Shown here piece by piece: positions 18,509-29,700 of a DNA stretch of 64,000 bases (its first letter is position 1; each line of letters begins with the position of its first letter). This stretch comes from Hydractinia symbiolongicarpus (taxonomy: Eukaryota > Cnidaria > Hydrozoa > Anthoathecata > Hydractiniidae): assembly GCF_029227915.1 (NCBI RefSeq), contig NC_079888.1, positions 17,462,001 to 17,526,000 on the forward strand, written 5' to 3'. The position numbers and the translations under genes are program-made. The notes beneath the pieces were generated by a model, which worked only from the letters and a program-made list of their open reading frames with translations, did not search any database and was not told the DNA's origin.

Positions 18509-20399
18509 TTAATGATGATCACGTAAGTGATCGAATAACATATACACCTGGGGACATCTACGAAATTTGCTTGTATAAGGGCGATTTTGGTTAAATTTGT
18601 CTTCCATATTATAGTATATTTGAAACAGATGAAAAAGAACAATTTATAGGGTGGGGCACATTTCCAACGATATTTTTGTACGTAATTTTTTGCTTTTTGC
18701 GCGCGGTAAATATGCTATTCCTAAGAAAGTATTTTCAACTTTCACAGGAATGTGTATTGAATAGACAGTTAGCGCTTCTACAATAAGAATAAGACAAATC
18801 TACAATGCTTCTGGAATAAATTAACAATGATTTGTAAGACCTCTTCCTTGGATAATGTAGTAAGTTGTTAGATTCTTAGTACACTTAAAACGTGGCAAAC
18901 ATGTTTTATAATTTTGAAGAAAATAAATTGCTTTCCAATATGTATCATTTCTTCTACACATTTCGTTTTAATTAAAAAAATTTCTGAACACCACTAGGTA
19001 CAGTAATATAGCAACCAAATACTTCGATGAATTTGATAATGTGGTCGAATTTGGTTTAGATGTTGTTGTAGTGGGCGTGGTCGGAGTAACGTAACCATTG
19101 CATAAATCGTTCTCGCAACATGTCTCCTATAACAATAGAAGAATATTTTTTCATTTTATAGATACTTTGTAAATCAATGTAATATCAGTTTCCATATTAA
19201 AACGGGACCTAGCCAAGAGCTAAAATTCAACTAGAATACTGTCTCAGACTTTCAGGAAAGAGCGAATCATAACTTTCAGATAAATCTATTTTACTATAAT
19301 ATCCACCTATTCTGAATTTCACAAATGTCTCACTATAATGTCTCATCTATACTAATTAATCCGTCAAAAAAGTTGGCAATCAAAGAAGATCAGAAAATTT
19401 TGAAAGTGATTTTCTAGTATAAAGAAAAAATAAATTTTAACCAAGGTAAAAGAATAAAAAAATTGAGCATTTTAAAAGAATTTGACCGGGGAAATGTTAC
19501 AATAACGACAAAGTTTTAATTCGATAAACTCTAAATATCCATGAGCTTTTGAGACTTTTAATATACGGCCTGATTTATCGTCACTTTTTTTCTAATGGAT
19601 GTGTAAAGGCGGTGTTATAAGAGTCAAATGACTGAATTCGACCGAATTCGACTTGTCGAATTCCACAAATTGGATCGTGTATCATGTAAAAATGGTATGC
19701 TTTCAGCACGTTCAGACTTGTCGAATTCGATTTTTAAAAAAGAACGCTTTAACTTTTTTGATTAATTGAAAGGTTTTTAACCAATCAAAATGCTTAAAAT
19801 CTGTGCATCAAATACTTTGGTTCAGAAAAATATGAGTTTCTATATAAAAAATAAATATCGCCACAGGACGTCTAAAAATATCATGTCTTTAAAGAAGAAT
19901 AAAAAAGATTTTAAAGGGATCTATATCTGAAAATGAATGTTGGAAGAAGCGCTCTGGAACGTACTAGCAGAAGATATTCGAACATAATGAAAATAATCTT
20001 CATGCTCCAACAAAAATTAGTTAATTAACTATCACACACTCCTAAATTAGGTCTTTTCTGCAGTATTTCTCCCTCCACACACGACGTTTTTGACGTTTTT
20101 CCAAAATTTGTAGTTGCTAAAATAAATAACTTCAGCGATTTTAACTTCCTTTTGGCTTTGTAAAGATATCTATCGAAAAAAAAAATCTGTTTCCATCATC
20201 ACCTGTCAACTTTCGATTTTATTTTAATGCTCAATATAATCTCAACAAATCGAATTCACGGTTAAGTAATTTAATTATCTTATACGAGGCTGTGTTTTAA
20301 TATGGCAAAGCTAAGTGGCCGCATACCATAGACAATGGATGATATACCAGTATTTAGGTCCTCATTTATCGTAAAATATACACCTTTAGGGTAAAAGAA
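18509..20399. other. Intergenic DNA, no gene seen
   Basis: AT-rich sequence with no supported gene. Around 19627-19735 'cgaattcgacttgtcgaattc' type text repeats locally, a short self-complementary motif around GTCGAATTC. Downstream exons of the minus-strand Ly6-like gene may lie here, but I could not identify them. Confidence 0.4.
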
Positions 20400-20411
20400 T
20401 TAATACTTACA

Positions 20412-21147
20412 TTTAAAATAGCTCACCTTACAGTTAAAATGACGTTCTTTTGGTAATAAATCACAGTAGGAATCACAAATGGCTTTATTCGCGCACTTTC
20501 TGGCAGTTTTGTTCTTTAAGTCACCATCCTGCACCTGATATGTTATCACTTGACATGCTGTTTCATCCTTAGGACAGACTTGAACGTAACCAGTTCTTTG
20601 GCATTCTTTATCATTGTTCACAGCATTGCATTGAAAACATCGAAATGATGTGACTAGTAGAAAAATGGTATTATATTAAAAAGAACAAGATTTTTAGAGA
20701 TTGGTAGGATTTTAATTTCAATTTAATTTCAAAAAGGTAACATCACTTTTCAAAATAAATTAAGTCCCATATCACAAAAATGTGTGATCAAAAAATTGAT
20801 TATTTTTTACTTAACAATATGTAAAAGAAGGCATTATGTCCCTTACACAGCAAAGGACTCATATTGGCATACAGCGAAGGAAAGATGTCGTGTAATGTTC
20901 ATAGTTTTTGATCACTTAACTTTAAGAGGCCAAAATAGTGTACCATAAGACAGAAAATTAAATTATCATAACGGGAGATCGAAAATTACGTTTTTGAAGA
21001 CTGAAAGTTATCAGGGAAAAAATATGGAAGATTTGGATGATGCGAAAAAACGGCTGCCAAGTCTAGGGATTAATATTTCTTACCTAAGCTAAGAAAACAA
21101 GTGTCTACTAGCAGATAAATTAACAAGACTGTTGCTGTCTTCTTCAT
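20412..21147 (-). CDS. Ly6/uPAR (three-finger) domain protein, two exons, 3' end not found
   Basis: Exon 1 (21147-21084) is a signal peptide, MKKTATVLLIYLLVDTCFLS, ending at a GTAAG donor in phase 1. Exon 2 starts at 20653 after an acceptor and joins in frame to VTSFRCFQCNAVNNDKECQ..., with CxxC at the start and Cys spacing (CQRTGYVQVCPKDETAC, KCANKAICDSYC, FNCK) typical of Ly6/uPAR three-finger proteins. Two donors are possible: GTGAGC at about 20426 and GTAAGT at about 20411. The latter leaves room for the last CC...CN cysteines on an undetected exon. Likely secreted or GPI-anchored. If translation reads through the donor it stops at 20400. Confidence 0.65.
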
Positions 21148-22619
21148 TGTTAAAAATGACCTCTCCTGTTAAATCCTCTTTCTGAATTAAACAGCTCTTT
21201 CTTTAAATAAATTTATTATTTCTCTTCAAAAAAATAATTGTAAAAAATTAATGAACAATGTTTTCTATAAAAAATAGGTGCGTGATAGGAAAACCTTCAA
21301 TTCTCTCATCTGTTAATTATTTCATCTTCAAAACACAGCTGCTAAAGTCAGGAAGTTGCATGTCGGATTTGAATCTTTCACTACATTGTTAGATTTTCAC
21401 AATTTTCATTACTTTAAAGATATAAAAAACGGTAGAGGCTCCCTAAAATGGACGCCTGCTTTTCTGTAGCACAGACAATATGATTTGTTCTAGACGAGTT
21501 CCCAAAAAGTTAATTAGATACTGCGCGTCTTATAGAATCAATAAACTTTAGACTTTTGCCAAAGTTTATATTACAATAAAAGATGTTACGAGCTACCAAA
21601 CTGCATCTACATTTAGCTACCTTTGCTTTTTAGCTAGAGATGAAGCTAACAGCTAGATAGGCACAATTTTATTTCCATCCCAGTAAAATTATGATTGATG
21701 AAGATAACAAGAAAGTAAATAATGCTAGTTACAATAAAAAGCAAACTAAACTAAAAAAACATTAAAGATAGCTTTAGGATGGCTCCTCTAAATGCACCCC
21801 CAAAAAGATTATACAACTGTTTATGTTATTCTTATCTTAACATCTATTACAAAAATAAAAAGTTGTTAGAAAACAATACAAACTTTAACACAACAGCGAG
21901 GTACAAAGTTCAATTATTTACAAATCACATTATTAATAGTCGTATTCTGTCTGTTCGTGTGCGAAAAAAATGGTGTGTCACGGTCTCACCAAAATACGAA
22001 CTGTCCTTATACCATACGAAGGAGATTTTATTTCACTTTCCCGCTTTTGGCGCATTTGGGTAGCTACAAATTTATCAACAAATCAACCAATCAGCAAGCC
22101 TTAAATTTAATTGTCGGCGTTTTTTTATTGTTTAATTACTTTTGACTGCGTTTATTATCACATCAGCACCTTCAACTTTCTATTACCTTCCATCAAATGA
22201 GAAAAAAAAACAATCTGAAATTTAGCAAAAAGATTATTGTGGTCGTGGTCAGTGTTAGGTAGGTCTATGTTTGACTTTCTTTCTCCAAAGAGTTTTTATT
22301 TTTGTAGTATACGTTTTTACATGTTAAGGTGAATATATTTTCGCGTTTTCAGCCGTATATAAATCTTAACTAATTATATGATTTTAGCTACGGACTAAGA
22401 TTTGGTGGCAGCATATTAAAAGCAGATAGCTAGCTAGTGTTCTTTATTGCTATTCTTTCAAGGTTTACCACAGTGTTATATAAAATATTTTCGAGAGGAA
22501 GGTTCTCGCTTCTTGTTTTCAGAGCCCAAAGCGCCAAATAGAACTAAATCGGCAAATTGCAATGGAGGAATCCTAAGTACAAATCAATGAATTATCGAAT
22601 TTATTGATAAGAACAGACA
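21148..22619. other. Intergenic DNA, no gene seen
   Basis: This is the 5' flank of the Ly6-like gene and the spacer before the tRNA repeat array. Open frames at 21779-22063 and 21957-22145 lack splice sites, domains or signal peptides that would support them. Confidence 0.4.
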
Positions 22620-22862
22620 GAAGGCAACTTTTTCATTTTTTCTATTTATTCGAACTGTAATTTATCATTTATCCATTATTTTACATAAGCCAACCAGAAG
22701 TTTCGAGAATTTGAATAAACACACCAGCTATAAAATATTTTACATCGGTAATTTTGAATGTGACATGGGCTTAGCCAAATTCTGCATTAAATTTTCTGCA
22801 CGTGCATAAAAGTCATAAGCCTTGCATCAAAGAAAAAAACTAAATGATATAATAAACACCCA

Positions 22863-22932
22863 ATGGCCTAGTGGTAAGGTGTAGGTCTCGTAAACAAAAA
22901 GTCACAGTTTTGAACCTTTTCTGTGTTTAAAT
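22863..22932 (+). pseudogene. tRNA-Thr(CGT) pseudogene, unit 1
   Basis: 'tggcctagtggtaaggtgt' (A box) and 'ggtctcgtaaac' (anticodon loop) are recognisable. The anticodon stem is lost on its 3' side (caaaaag), the T stem and B box are mutated ('ttttgaacctt'), and the acceptor arms no longer pair. Confidence 0.65.
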
Positions 22933-23382
22933 TATGTCGATTCGTATGGCAGAATTTTCCGGAAATAAGATGCGGATAAGAGCACGGAGTTAACAGACTA
23001 GACGAAACTTCTCGCTTCTTGTTTTAGAGTCAGTGGCAATAAACAGGGCTATATCAATAAATTGCAACGGAAAACATCTACGTATAAATTACACTTACCT
23101 TTTTAATACGTTTAATACTTAGTAGAAAGAATAGGCGATAGGCGTCCTCTTTTTTCCTTGTTTTCATAATTTCAATTGTGATTCTTTATTTCTTCATTTC
23201 TTCATATAGGACAACCTGAAATTTGAACAAATCAAATAACGCAACAACGTATAAAATATTCTATATCAGTAATTCTAACCGTGATATGGGTTTACAAAAA
23301 CCTGCATTAATACATTTCACTTGCATAAAAAGTCATTGACATCGTTTCAGAAAAAAGTACCAAAGGATATAATTCAGACGCA

Positions 23383-23452
23383 GTGGTCAAGTGGTAAGTC
23401 ATCGGTCTCGTAAGCCGAAGATCACTAGTTTAAACTCTGTCTCTTCCTAAAT
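23383..23452 (+). pseudogene. tRNA-Thr(CGT) pseudogene, unit 2
   Basis: The D arm and anticodon arm 'tcggtctcgtaagccga' are mostly kept. The B box is changed to 'agtttaaactc', and the acceptor stem halves (gacgcag/ctcttcc) have mismatches. Probably not expressed. Confidence 0.65.
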
Positions 23453-23893
23453 TATACCGAAGGAGATACCTGACCTTTCCTATCACATCGTCGCAAAATA
23501 CTTCAGATGTTGTCAAAATCTTAAAAATGTATGAAACTTCTAACACCTTGATTTTGAAGTCAACAGCAATAAAAAGGACCTCATTGGCAAACTGTAATAC
23601 GGAAGTAATTATTGACATAACTTGTGCACAATTATTTAATTTACCTTCAAGGACTGGTGACAGGTATGCTCTTATTTTCTCTTGTTAAAATTGTTATCCT
23701 TTATAACTATGCATGTCTGCATTGGACAGCATGAAATTCGTACAGAGGGAAACAAACAACCACGTGTTTTATCTTTTACATAAATGATGCTGAAAATGGG
23801 AGAGGCTCCCAATATCATTTATACAATTTTCTACACTTCCCTTACATTGTTCTAAATTATGCTTGAAAAGAAACTACGAAATAACATAATACC

Positions 23894-23965
23894 GGCGCAG
23901 TGGCCAAGTGGTAAGGCGTCGGTCTCGTAAACCGAAGATCACGAGTTCGAACCTCGTCTGTGCCT
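23894..23965 (+). tRNA. tRNA-Thr (anticodon CGT)
   Basis: Full 72-nt cloverleaf. The acceptor stem GGCGCAG/CTGTGCC has one G-T pair, the D arm is GCC...GGC, and the anticodon stem TCGGT/ACCGA closes the loop CTCGTAA (anticodon CGT, codon ACG). The T stem ACGAG/CTCGT closes a canonical TTCGAAC loop, and the discriminator base is T. The A box (TGGCCAAGTGG) and B box (GTTCGAACCTC) are canonical, no intron is present, and CCA is not encoded. It is the only intact copy in the array. Confidence 0.92.
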
Positions 23966-24379
23966 AATTTTTGTCGACGGAGATGCCTTACCTTTCCCAA
24001 CATATCATTTTGATATACTTGAGATCTTTTCAAAGCCTTGAATATGTATTAAATTTCTAACGCCTTATTTTTAAAGTCAACTGCGACAAGTAATTCTTGT
24101 GTTAGCTTGTTCACATTTATACGAAATATCTTCAAGGACTTGTGACAGGTATGTCCCCATTTTTGCCGTGTTAAAATTGCAATTCTTTATTATTATGCGT
24201 CTCTGAATTGGACGTATAAAATTCTTACAGATGGAAACAAACAACGATCTGTGATATCTTTCACCTTAATACTTTTGAAAATGGAAGAGTCTTCTCAATA
24301 TCATTTATTCAATTTTCCACATTATCCTTAATTGTTCTAAGTTTCGCTTCAAGAGAAAGTACCAAAGAATATAATGCAG

Positions 24380-24432
24380 GCGCAGTGGCCAAGTGGTAAG
24401 GCATCGGTCTAGTAAACCGAAGATTACGAGCA
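24380..24432 (+). pseudogene. tRNA-Thr-like pseudogene, unit 4, 3'-truncated
   Basis: The 5' half is almost identical to the intact tRNA, including the D arm and the anticodon stem. The anticodon loop is CTAGTAA (AGT, still threonine). After 'gattacgagc' the T loop and 3' acceptor strand are replaced by unrelated sequence, so no cloverleaf can form. Confidence 0.7.
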
Positions 24433-24800
24433 TGTTGACACGTTTGCCGGTCTTTCCTGACATTTCAGGCTGATATGCCTTAGAAGTCAAGCAGTTTCAT
24501 TCAGTGTCTTGACTTGTTTTTAAAGTCAAAAGGAATAAACAGGACTGAATCAGCAAATTGCAATTGAGAACATCTAAGTACAAATTGCAGTAACTTATCC
24601 AACTTATTGATAAGAACAGAAAATAGCCACCCTTGTCCTTCCTGTTTTCACCTTATTCAAATTGTAATTCTTTACTTTTTTTATATATATATAGGACAAC
24701 TCCAAATTCCGGCTGGTTGAATATGACATGGACTTAACAAGTTTTGCATTAAATTTTACGAACTGGCATAAAACGTCATAAAGTAATTCTTTTGTTTTAA

Positions 24801-27083
24801 CATTGTCATTAAAAAGAAGTGCGCTCCCCACCATAGAGATTTTCAGTTTAATTGTGACTTTGGGTTACCGAGGTTATATCTATAGCGCTTTGAATGAGTC
24901 TTGTTTTTAACTCGAATGTTTAACTAAACTTTAATTAATTTATATTGAATTAACATATATAATACTCTAAAATAAATTTTCCTTTAAATTCACTAACGCG
25001 TAAGATAGAAGTTTTCTTCTTTTAAAATGATTACCATCTCACGCATAATTTAAATAAAAAAAATATGAATTAAAAGACATAATCCCTTATTATCTTTCAT
25101 GTAATAAATTATTTCGCTGTTAAACCGTTATTGAAATTAAATAATCATGTGCTGAGTATATCAAATTACAATGATTTATGTTCGCAGTTTAAATGATAAA
25201 CAAGTTATCACACTTGTTCTCGAAAAATAACTCGTGAAATATGTAAACTTGAACTTAAAAACTCAAAAAAATATTTCCGACATTTTTCTCAGCACTGTGA
25301 GATAGGATTTTCACCGACTTGATGAAACAGTTGTATGAGGCCAAAGGGATCGTAAAAACTGCAAATAGAGGTTAACACAGTACGTTTGGTAGGTGAAACT
25401 GTATTCCTTTCGTCAATAATTTTTGACAGATCAAGTAAAAGTTCCTTTCTTAATTGTTATCCCAAATTTCTCCCATTATTTTCTCGCGATTGTGATCCTC
25501 TTTCAAACGTTTTGGTGGTATGATTTCTACTTGAAAGTTGCTAGTCACGATAGGAGGATATTAAAAAAGAGTTTAGCAATATGAATAAATGTAGTCTCAT
25601 TCCTTGCTCCTACCGAATGAATAGTGAGACCGTCTCCGTTGTTTTATACTAGTCTTTCTGCTTATGGTGCGGTCATTTACCTTCAATCTAAATCAATAGG
25701 CGCCAGTCAGCAAATTTCTTTCGTGACAGCAAAATGTGGGAAATATATTACTTGTCAATTTACTCAGATCAGTAAAAAATGCGTTGTGTAATCGCATACC
25801 TTTATCAGAAACGCATCTTTTTAGTGATAGTAATAAGATAAGCCACTGGATATTAGCCACTGATAAGGAGTTAACACTTTCACTGAAAATCGAATAACTC
25901 AGATTCGCAGTGATATAACAAAAATGATATTACTGCCTCAAATTACAAAATCGATCAGATAGTAATACAAAACAAATCCCTCGTACTGTCGATGTAATTA
26001 ATAGTCATTTTTGGAAAACTGAACCAGAGTTTATTAAAACAGGGCTATTCTCAGAGAGCTAGATAAGTATTGCTGTGAACGAATTGGATAAAGAAATAGA
26101 AAAAGTCACTACCCTGATTATGAATTTTTTACCAAATTTTCTTAATACTTGTCGCAAATCGCCATCGTAGACCGTTTTAGTAATTAGAACAAATACAAAA
26201 GGTTGGTCGCGTGGGTTTATCGTTTTATTAATAACAACGTGCAACTACTCTAACCGACCATCGTTAACGAATATGTGTTTAAATGATGAACGCCCAGTTT
26301 CCGTTGCTGGGGCGTTGTGTTGCATTTGGGGAATGCTTTTGGGAAAGACAAGGTATTTTTTAAAATTGGATTGTATACATGAGCAGCGTGTATGAGATAT
26401 AGTTTTAGCCTTTGTTCTGAGGCCAGATGCGAAATCTTTTAGGCGAAGTTTGGTTAGGTTTACAAGTAAAAGAAGGTGTCCAGACGAACATATCGAGTAA
26501 AGGAATGAATTTTGTAGCGAAAGAAATAGAGGCTTTTGTTAGTGAATTGAATATTGGTTAATGTTTTAGATCACCCTATCAGGTTTCTTTCAAAGAAGGA
26601 TTATTAACTTTAGAAAATATTAAAAAAAAAACAGTTGGATAAACAGAAATTGACTAATAAGAAAATGCAGATCGTCCTTTTGTCAATAAAAGCATTGTAA
26701 ACAAACAACCACTAACCAATCTATATCCCTGCAACATGGAGCAGCGTTTGACACCTAATCATTTGCCATATGGTCAACGGATGCAAAATTTATTAGCTAA
26801 AATCAGAACACCGTAAGAGAAAACACCATCGAAGTTCACACCTAACGTCAAGATTGATTATAGCAGTTATCACAAAAAAAAATCCACTACAGTAGATCAA
26901 TTTGGGGATTGCTGGAGAACCTATTTTTTATTGAATTTACGGCAGCAGGAAAATTACCTATCAAAATCCCATGCTGCAAACAAAACCGTTACTAGCGTTG
27001 GGGACATTGCAGTAATTAAGGATAATCAATTAACACGACAATCCTGGAAAATAGGAGCAAAGATCACTTGATAATAAACAAGT
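24801..27083. other. Intergenic DNA, no gene seen
   Basis: No ORF with a domain, signal peptide or splice support is seen on either strand. Sequence is AT-rich with scattered stops. Confidence 0.4.
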
Positions 27084-27349
27084 ACGAACGAACGAACGAA
27101 CGAACGAACGAACGAACGAACGAACGAACGAACGAACGAACGAACGAACGAACGAACGAACGAACGAACGAACGAACGAACGAACGAACGAACGAACGAA
27201 CGAACGAACGAACGAACGAACGAACGAACGAACGAACGAACGAACGAACGAACGAACGAACGAACGAACGAACGAACGAACGAACGAACGAACGAACGAA
27301 CGAACGAACGAACGAACGAACGAACGAACGAACGAACGAACGAACGAAC
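27084..27349. repeat. (ACGA)n tetranucleotide microsatellite
   Basis: About 66 uninterrupted copies of ACGA/AACG over 266 bp with no visible imperfections. The purity implies recent expansion. The TNER-type open frame through it is an artefact of the repeat. Confidence 0.98.
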
Positions 27350-29697
27350 TAGAAATCGACGAGAAGCAACTGTTCCTTTTCCTGTGTTTGCATATTTTCT
27401 CGTTGAAAATATTTTGTTGCCTACCTAGCGAGAATGGAGTATTGTGTTGTTAATAATTTGATGAAAGGTTTTAAATGGAAGGAACGGGCCTGTAAAATAC
27501 ATAGAAAGACGACCCCGTGATCACTTTGTTTTGTGATTACATGAAATGTTTTTATAATCTGATAATTAGGGAAGAAAGAAGTAAATGTTGTGTTTCTAGC
27601 ATTTACCACTGTTAGTATTTCGTGGCTTGTTGTTCCCCTTGATGTTAATAAGTTGCATTTACTGCGGGCGACATTTTGATTTCACTTCAAATTAATTCAC
27701 TTTAGAAATATTGTCTTTGTATGCGTAGGTCTGTTTTTGTTAATTCTAGTAATTGTCGTGCAACACTTCTTGCACAACGACATCTCTTGCATCAATTTTT
27801 TTAGCACAATATATGTTTCCAAAAAATCATAACGGAATATGCTGTATAACTAACTGCAGTGGGATTGCTGTATAGCAGTTGATTAAAGAAGAAGCGAACT
27901 GAGCTGCAGGAACGGCTGCTGGATAAAAGTTTATGATCAGTGTTGATTTTAAAGACCAGACTGACTGGCTTGGTCGCCTCTGCTCTATAATTTTTTTTAC
28001 TACAAATCAGCCTTATTTACGTCTTTGTGAGTGCTGAATTATTTATAATTGAGAATTTTTACACGTTTGCCAAATGGATGATTAAATTCTGATGGTCACG
28101 GGTCAATGCACACAAAGTAATTAGAAGAAGTTAAATATCAAAATAGCAAAAATGTTGAACAAGTAAACAACATTATTTTTATCATTTCCTACTGCTAAAC
28201 TTGCTGAAAAAACTTTCGGGGAAAGAAAAAGAAAGTGTAAATTCAAGGAATAAAGATGAAGCCACAATATTGCGCGTTCGATTTGCTGTTGAATGTTTCT
28301 GGTCTGTATATTTATTTGGCGCCATTTCATCATAACAAACTTTATTGTTGAACATTGATAGTATGTTGTGGAAAAGGTAATCAAAACATGAAAAAAGTAT
28401 TGTTGCTGGTCATGACAAATATTTCTTTAATTTAAAGAAGTTTACACAAAGGTTATAAAATGCTGTTACTACTATAGTACGTATAAATGTTCTTAGTTAT
28501 GTCAAGTCAAAGATCTAATTTTTTGTTATTTACTGTACATGCAAAACCTACTTATTTTCACCCCAAACAACCATTAAAATTCTGTAAAAACGTTGCCAGG
28601 AAAATATATGGATATTTAATTATAAAATATAGTTATTCATTTGTTATTATAGTAGCTACCTTTTATTTTTTAGACTTCATAAGTTTTTCTCTCACTTAAA
28701 ATTTATTTTCTGGGGGCCACAAAATAATGTTCGCCTCTCCTTAACCATTTTTATGTTAATGAGACTCAATTCTAAAATGAATTATGCAGAAATCTATGTC
28801 AAATCAAACCACTAGGTCAAGTTAATGTGTTAAAAAATAGTGAGTTAATTAAAAGTGCTTTAAAATATTTATGTTTTTCATATATACGTGTGAAAACAAC
28901 TTTAATATACAGATTCTTATAGAATTTAAACTTAATGTTATTAATTCATGATAAAAGAGAGACGTATCAAACATAACTGTCGAGATGTTGGTAAGGTGGG
29001 TGAAAAATTGTATTAGTTTTTTTATCTCTAAAATATATGCAATAATTTTCTTTATCGTTACCATTTTGTTGCGACGAGAACGATGAAATAAAGGTGACAC
29101 TTGGTTTCAATTTGTTATTACTTCTCACTCATCCTTGCTGAACAATTTTTACTCGCCATCAAATAAGTCATTGACCCGTGGAAAATATTACGGGATTTCT
29201 CTCATTGCTACTGCAATCGTGGTGAAACTGTTGAAACGAAGGCAGTTTTTTCCTCATTATTCAAATTTGAACAAAACTGTCAATCAGTAATGCTCTGCAG
29301 CCGGCAGTTTGCAAAGTCGCGACTTTTGTACACACGTAGGCCAAGAAGACAGCGTTAAAGAGTTGCTAGTCACATTATTCAGCACACTCGCAATCTGAAA
29401 TACTTCATGTCGGGGACCACGAAGTCCTCGAAATTCGTGAATAATGGCGTTGCTGACGTCAGCAACAATTAGCACATTTCAAGAATTTGGACTTTACCGA
29501 ATAACCTAAGATCCGTTGACAAGTGAACTTTGATAAGTTCAAAATGTGCGAATCGAATATAGAAATAGCCTACGCAATTACTTGTGGTGGCGAACTTCGA
29601 AATTAGCTGTCTTGCCTTGCCGCTTCTATCTTAAAATGGCTAATAACACAACCTTTCACACAATTCTAAACGTAACATTAGCTTCCTGATTATTAGC
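27350..29697. other. Intergenic DNA upstream of the PAN-lectin gene
   Basis: No supported gene. Includes a short hairpin 'cccgtggaaaatattacggg' near 29178 that resembles the Helitron 3' hairpin but lacks the CTAG end. Confidence 0.4.
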
Positions 29698-29700
29698 TTG

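Larger units (their letters stand above)
22620..24800. repeat. Tandem array of about 0.5-kb units built around tRNA-Thr(CGT)
   Basis: tRNA-Thr-like sequences occur at about 22863, 23383, 23894 and 24380, spacings of about 520, 511 and 486 bp. The DNA between them is also repeated: a 'ttgttttca...ttcaaattgtaattcttta' block, a 'tataaaatatt...gtaattttgaa...gacatgg' block, then 'ctgcattaaattt' and 'cataaaagtcat' before each tRNA. A fifth spacer without a tRNA is at about 24630-24790. Only the third unit keeps an intact tRNA, so this is a duplicated tRNA locus in decay. Confidence 0.7.

Noticed and set aside
21779-22063. 94-aa ORF with several cysteines
   Set aside because: No signal peptide, no recognisable domain, and cysteines are not in a pattern; AT-rich chance frame.
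27068-27352. Repetitive TNER protein frame
   Set aside because: Pure product of the ACGA microsatellite; no start, splice or codon support.
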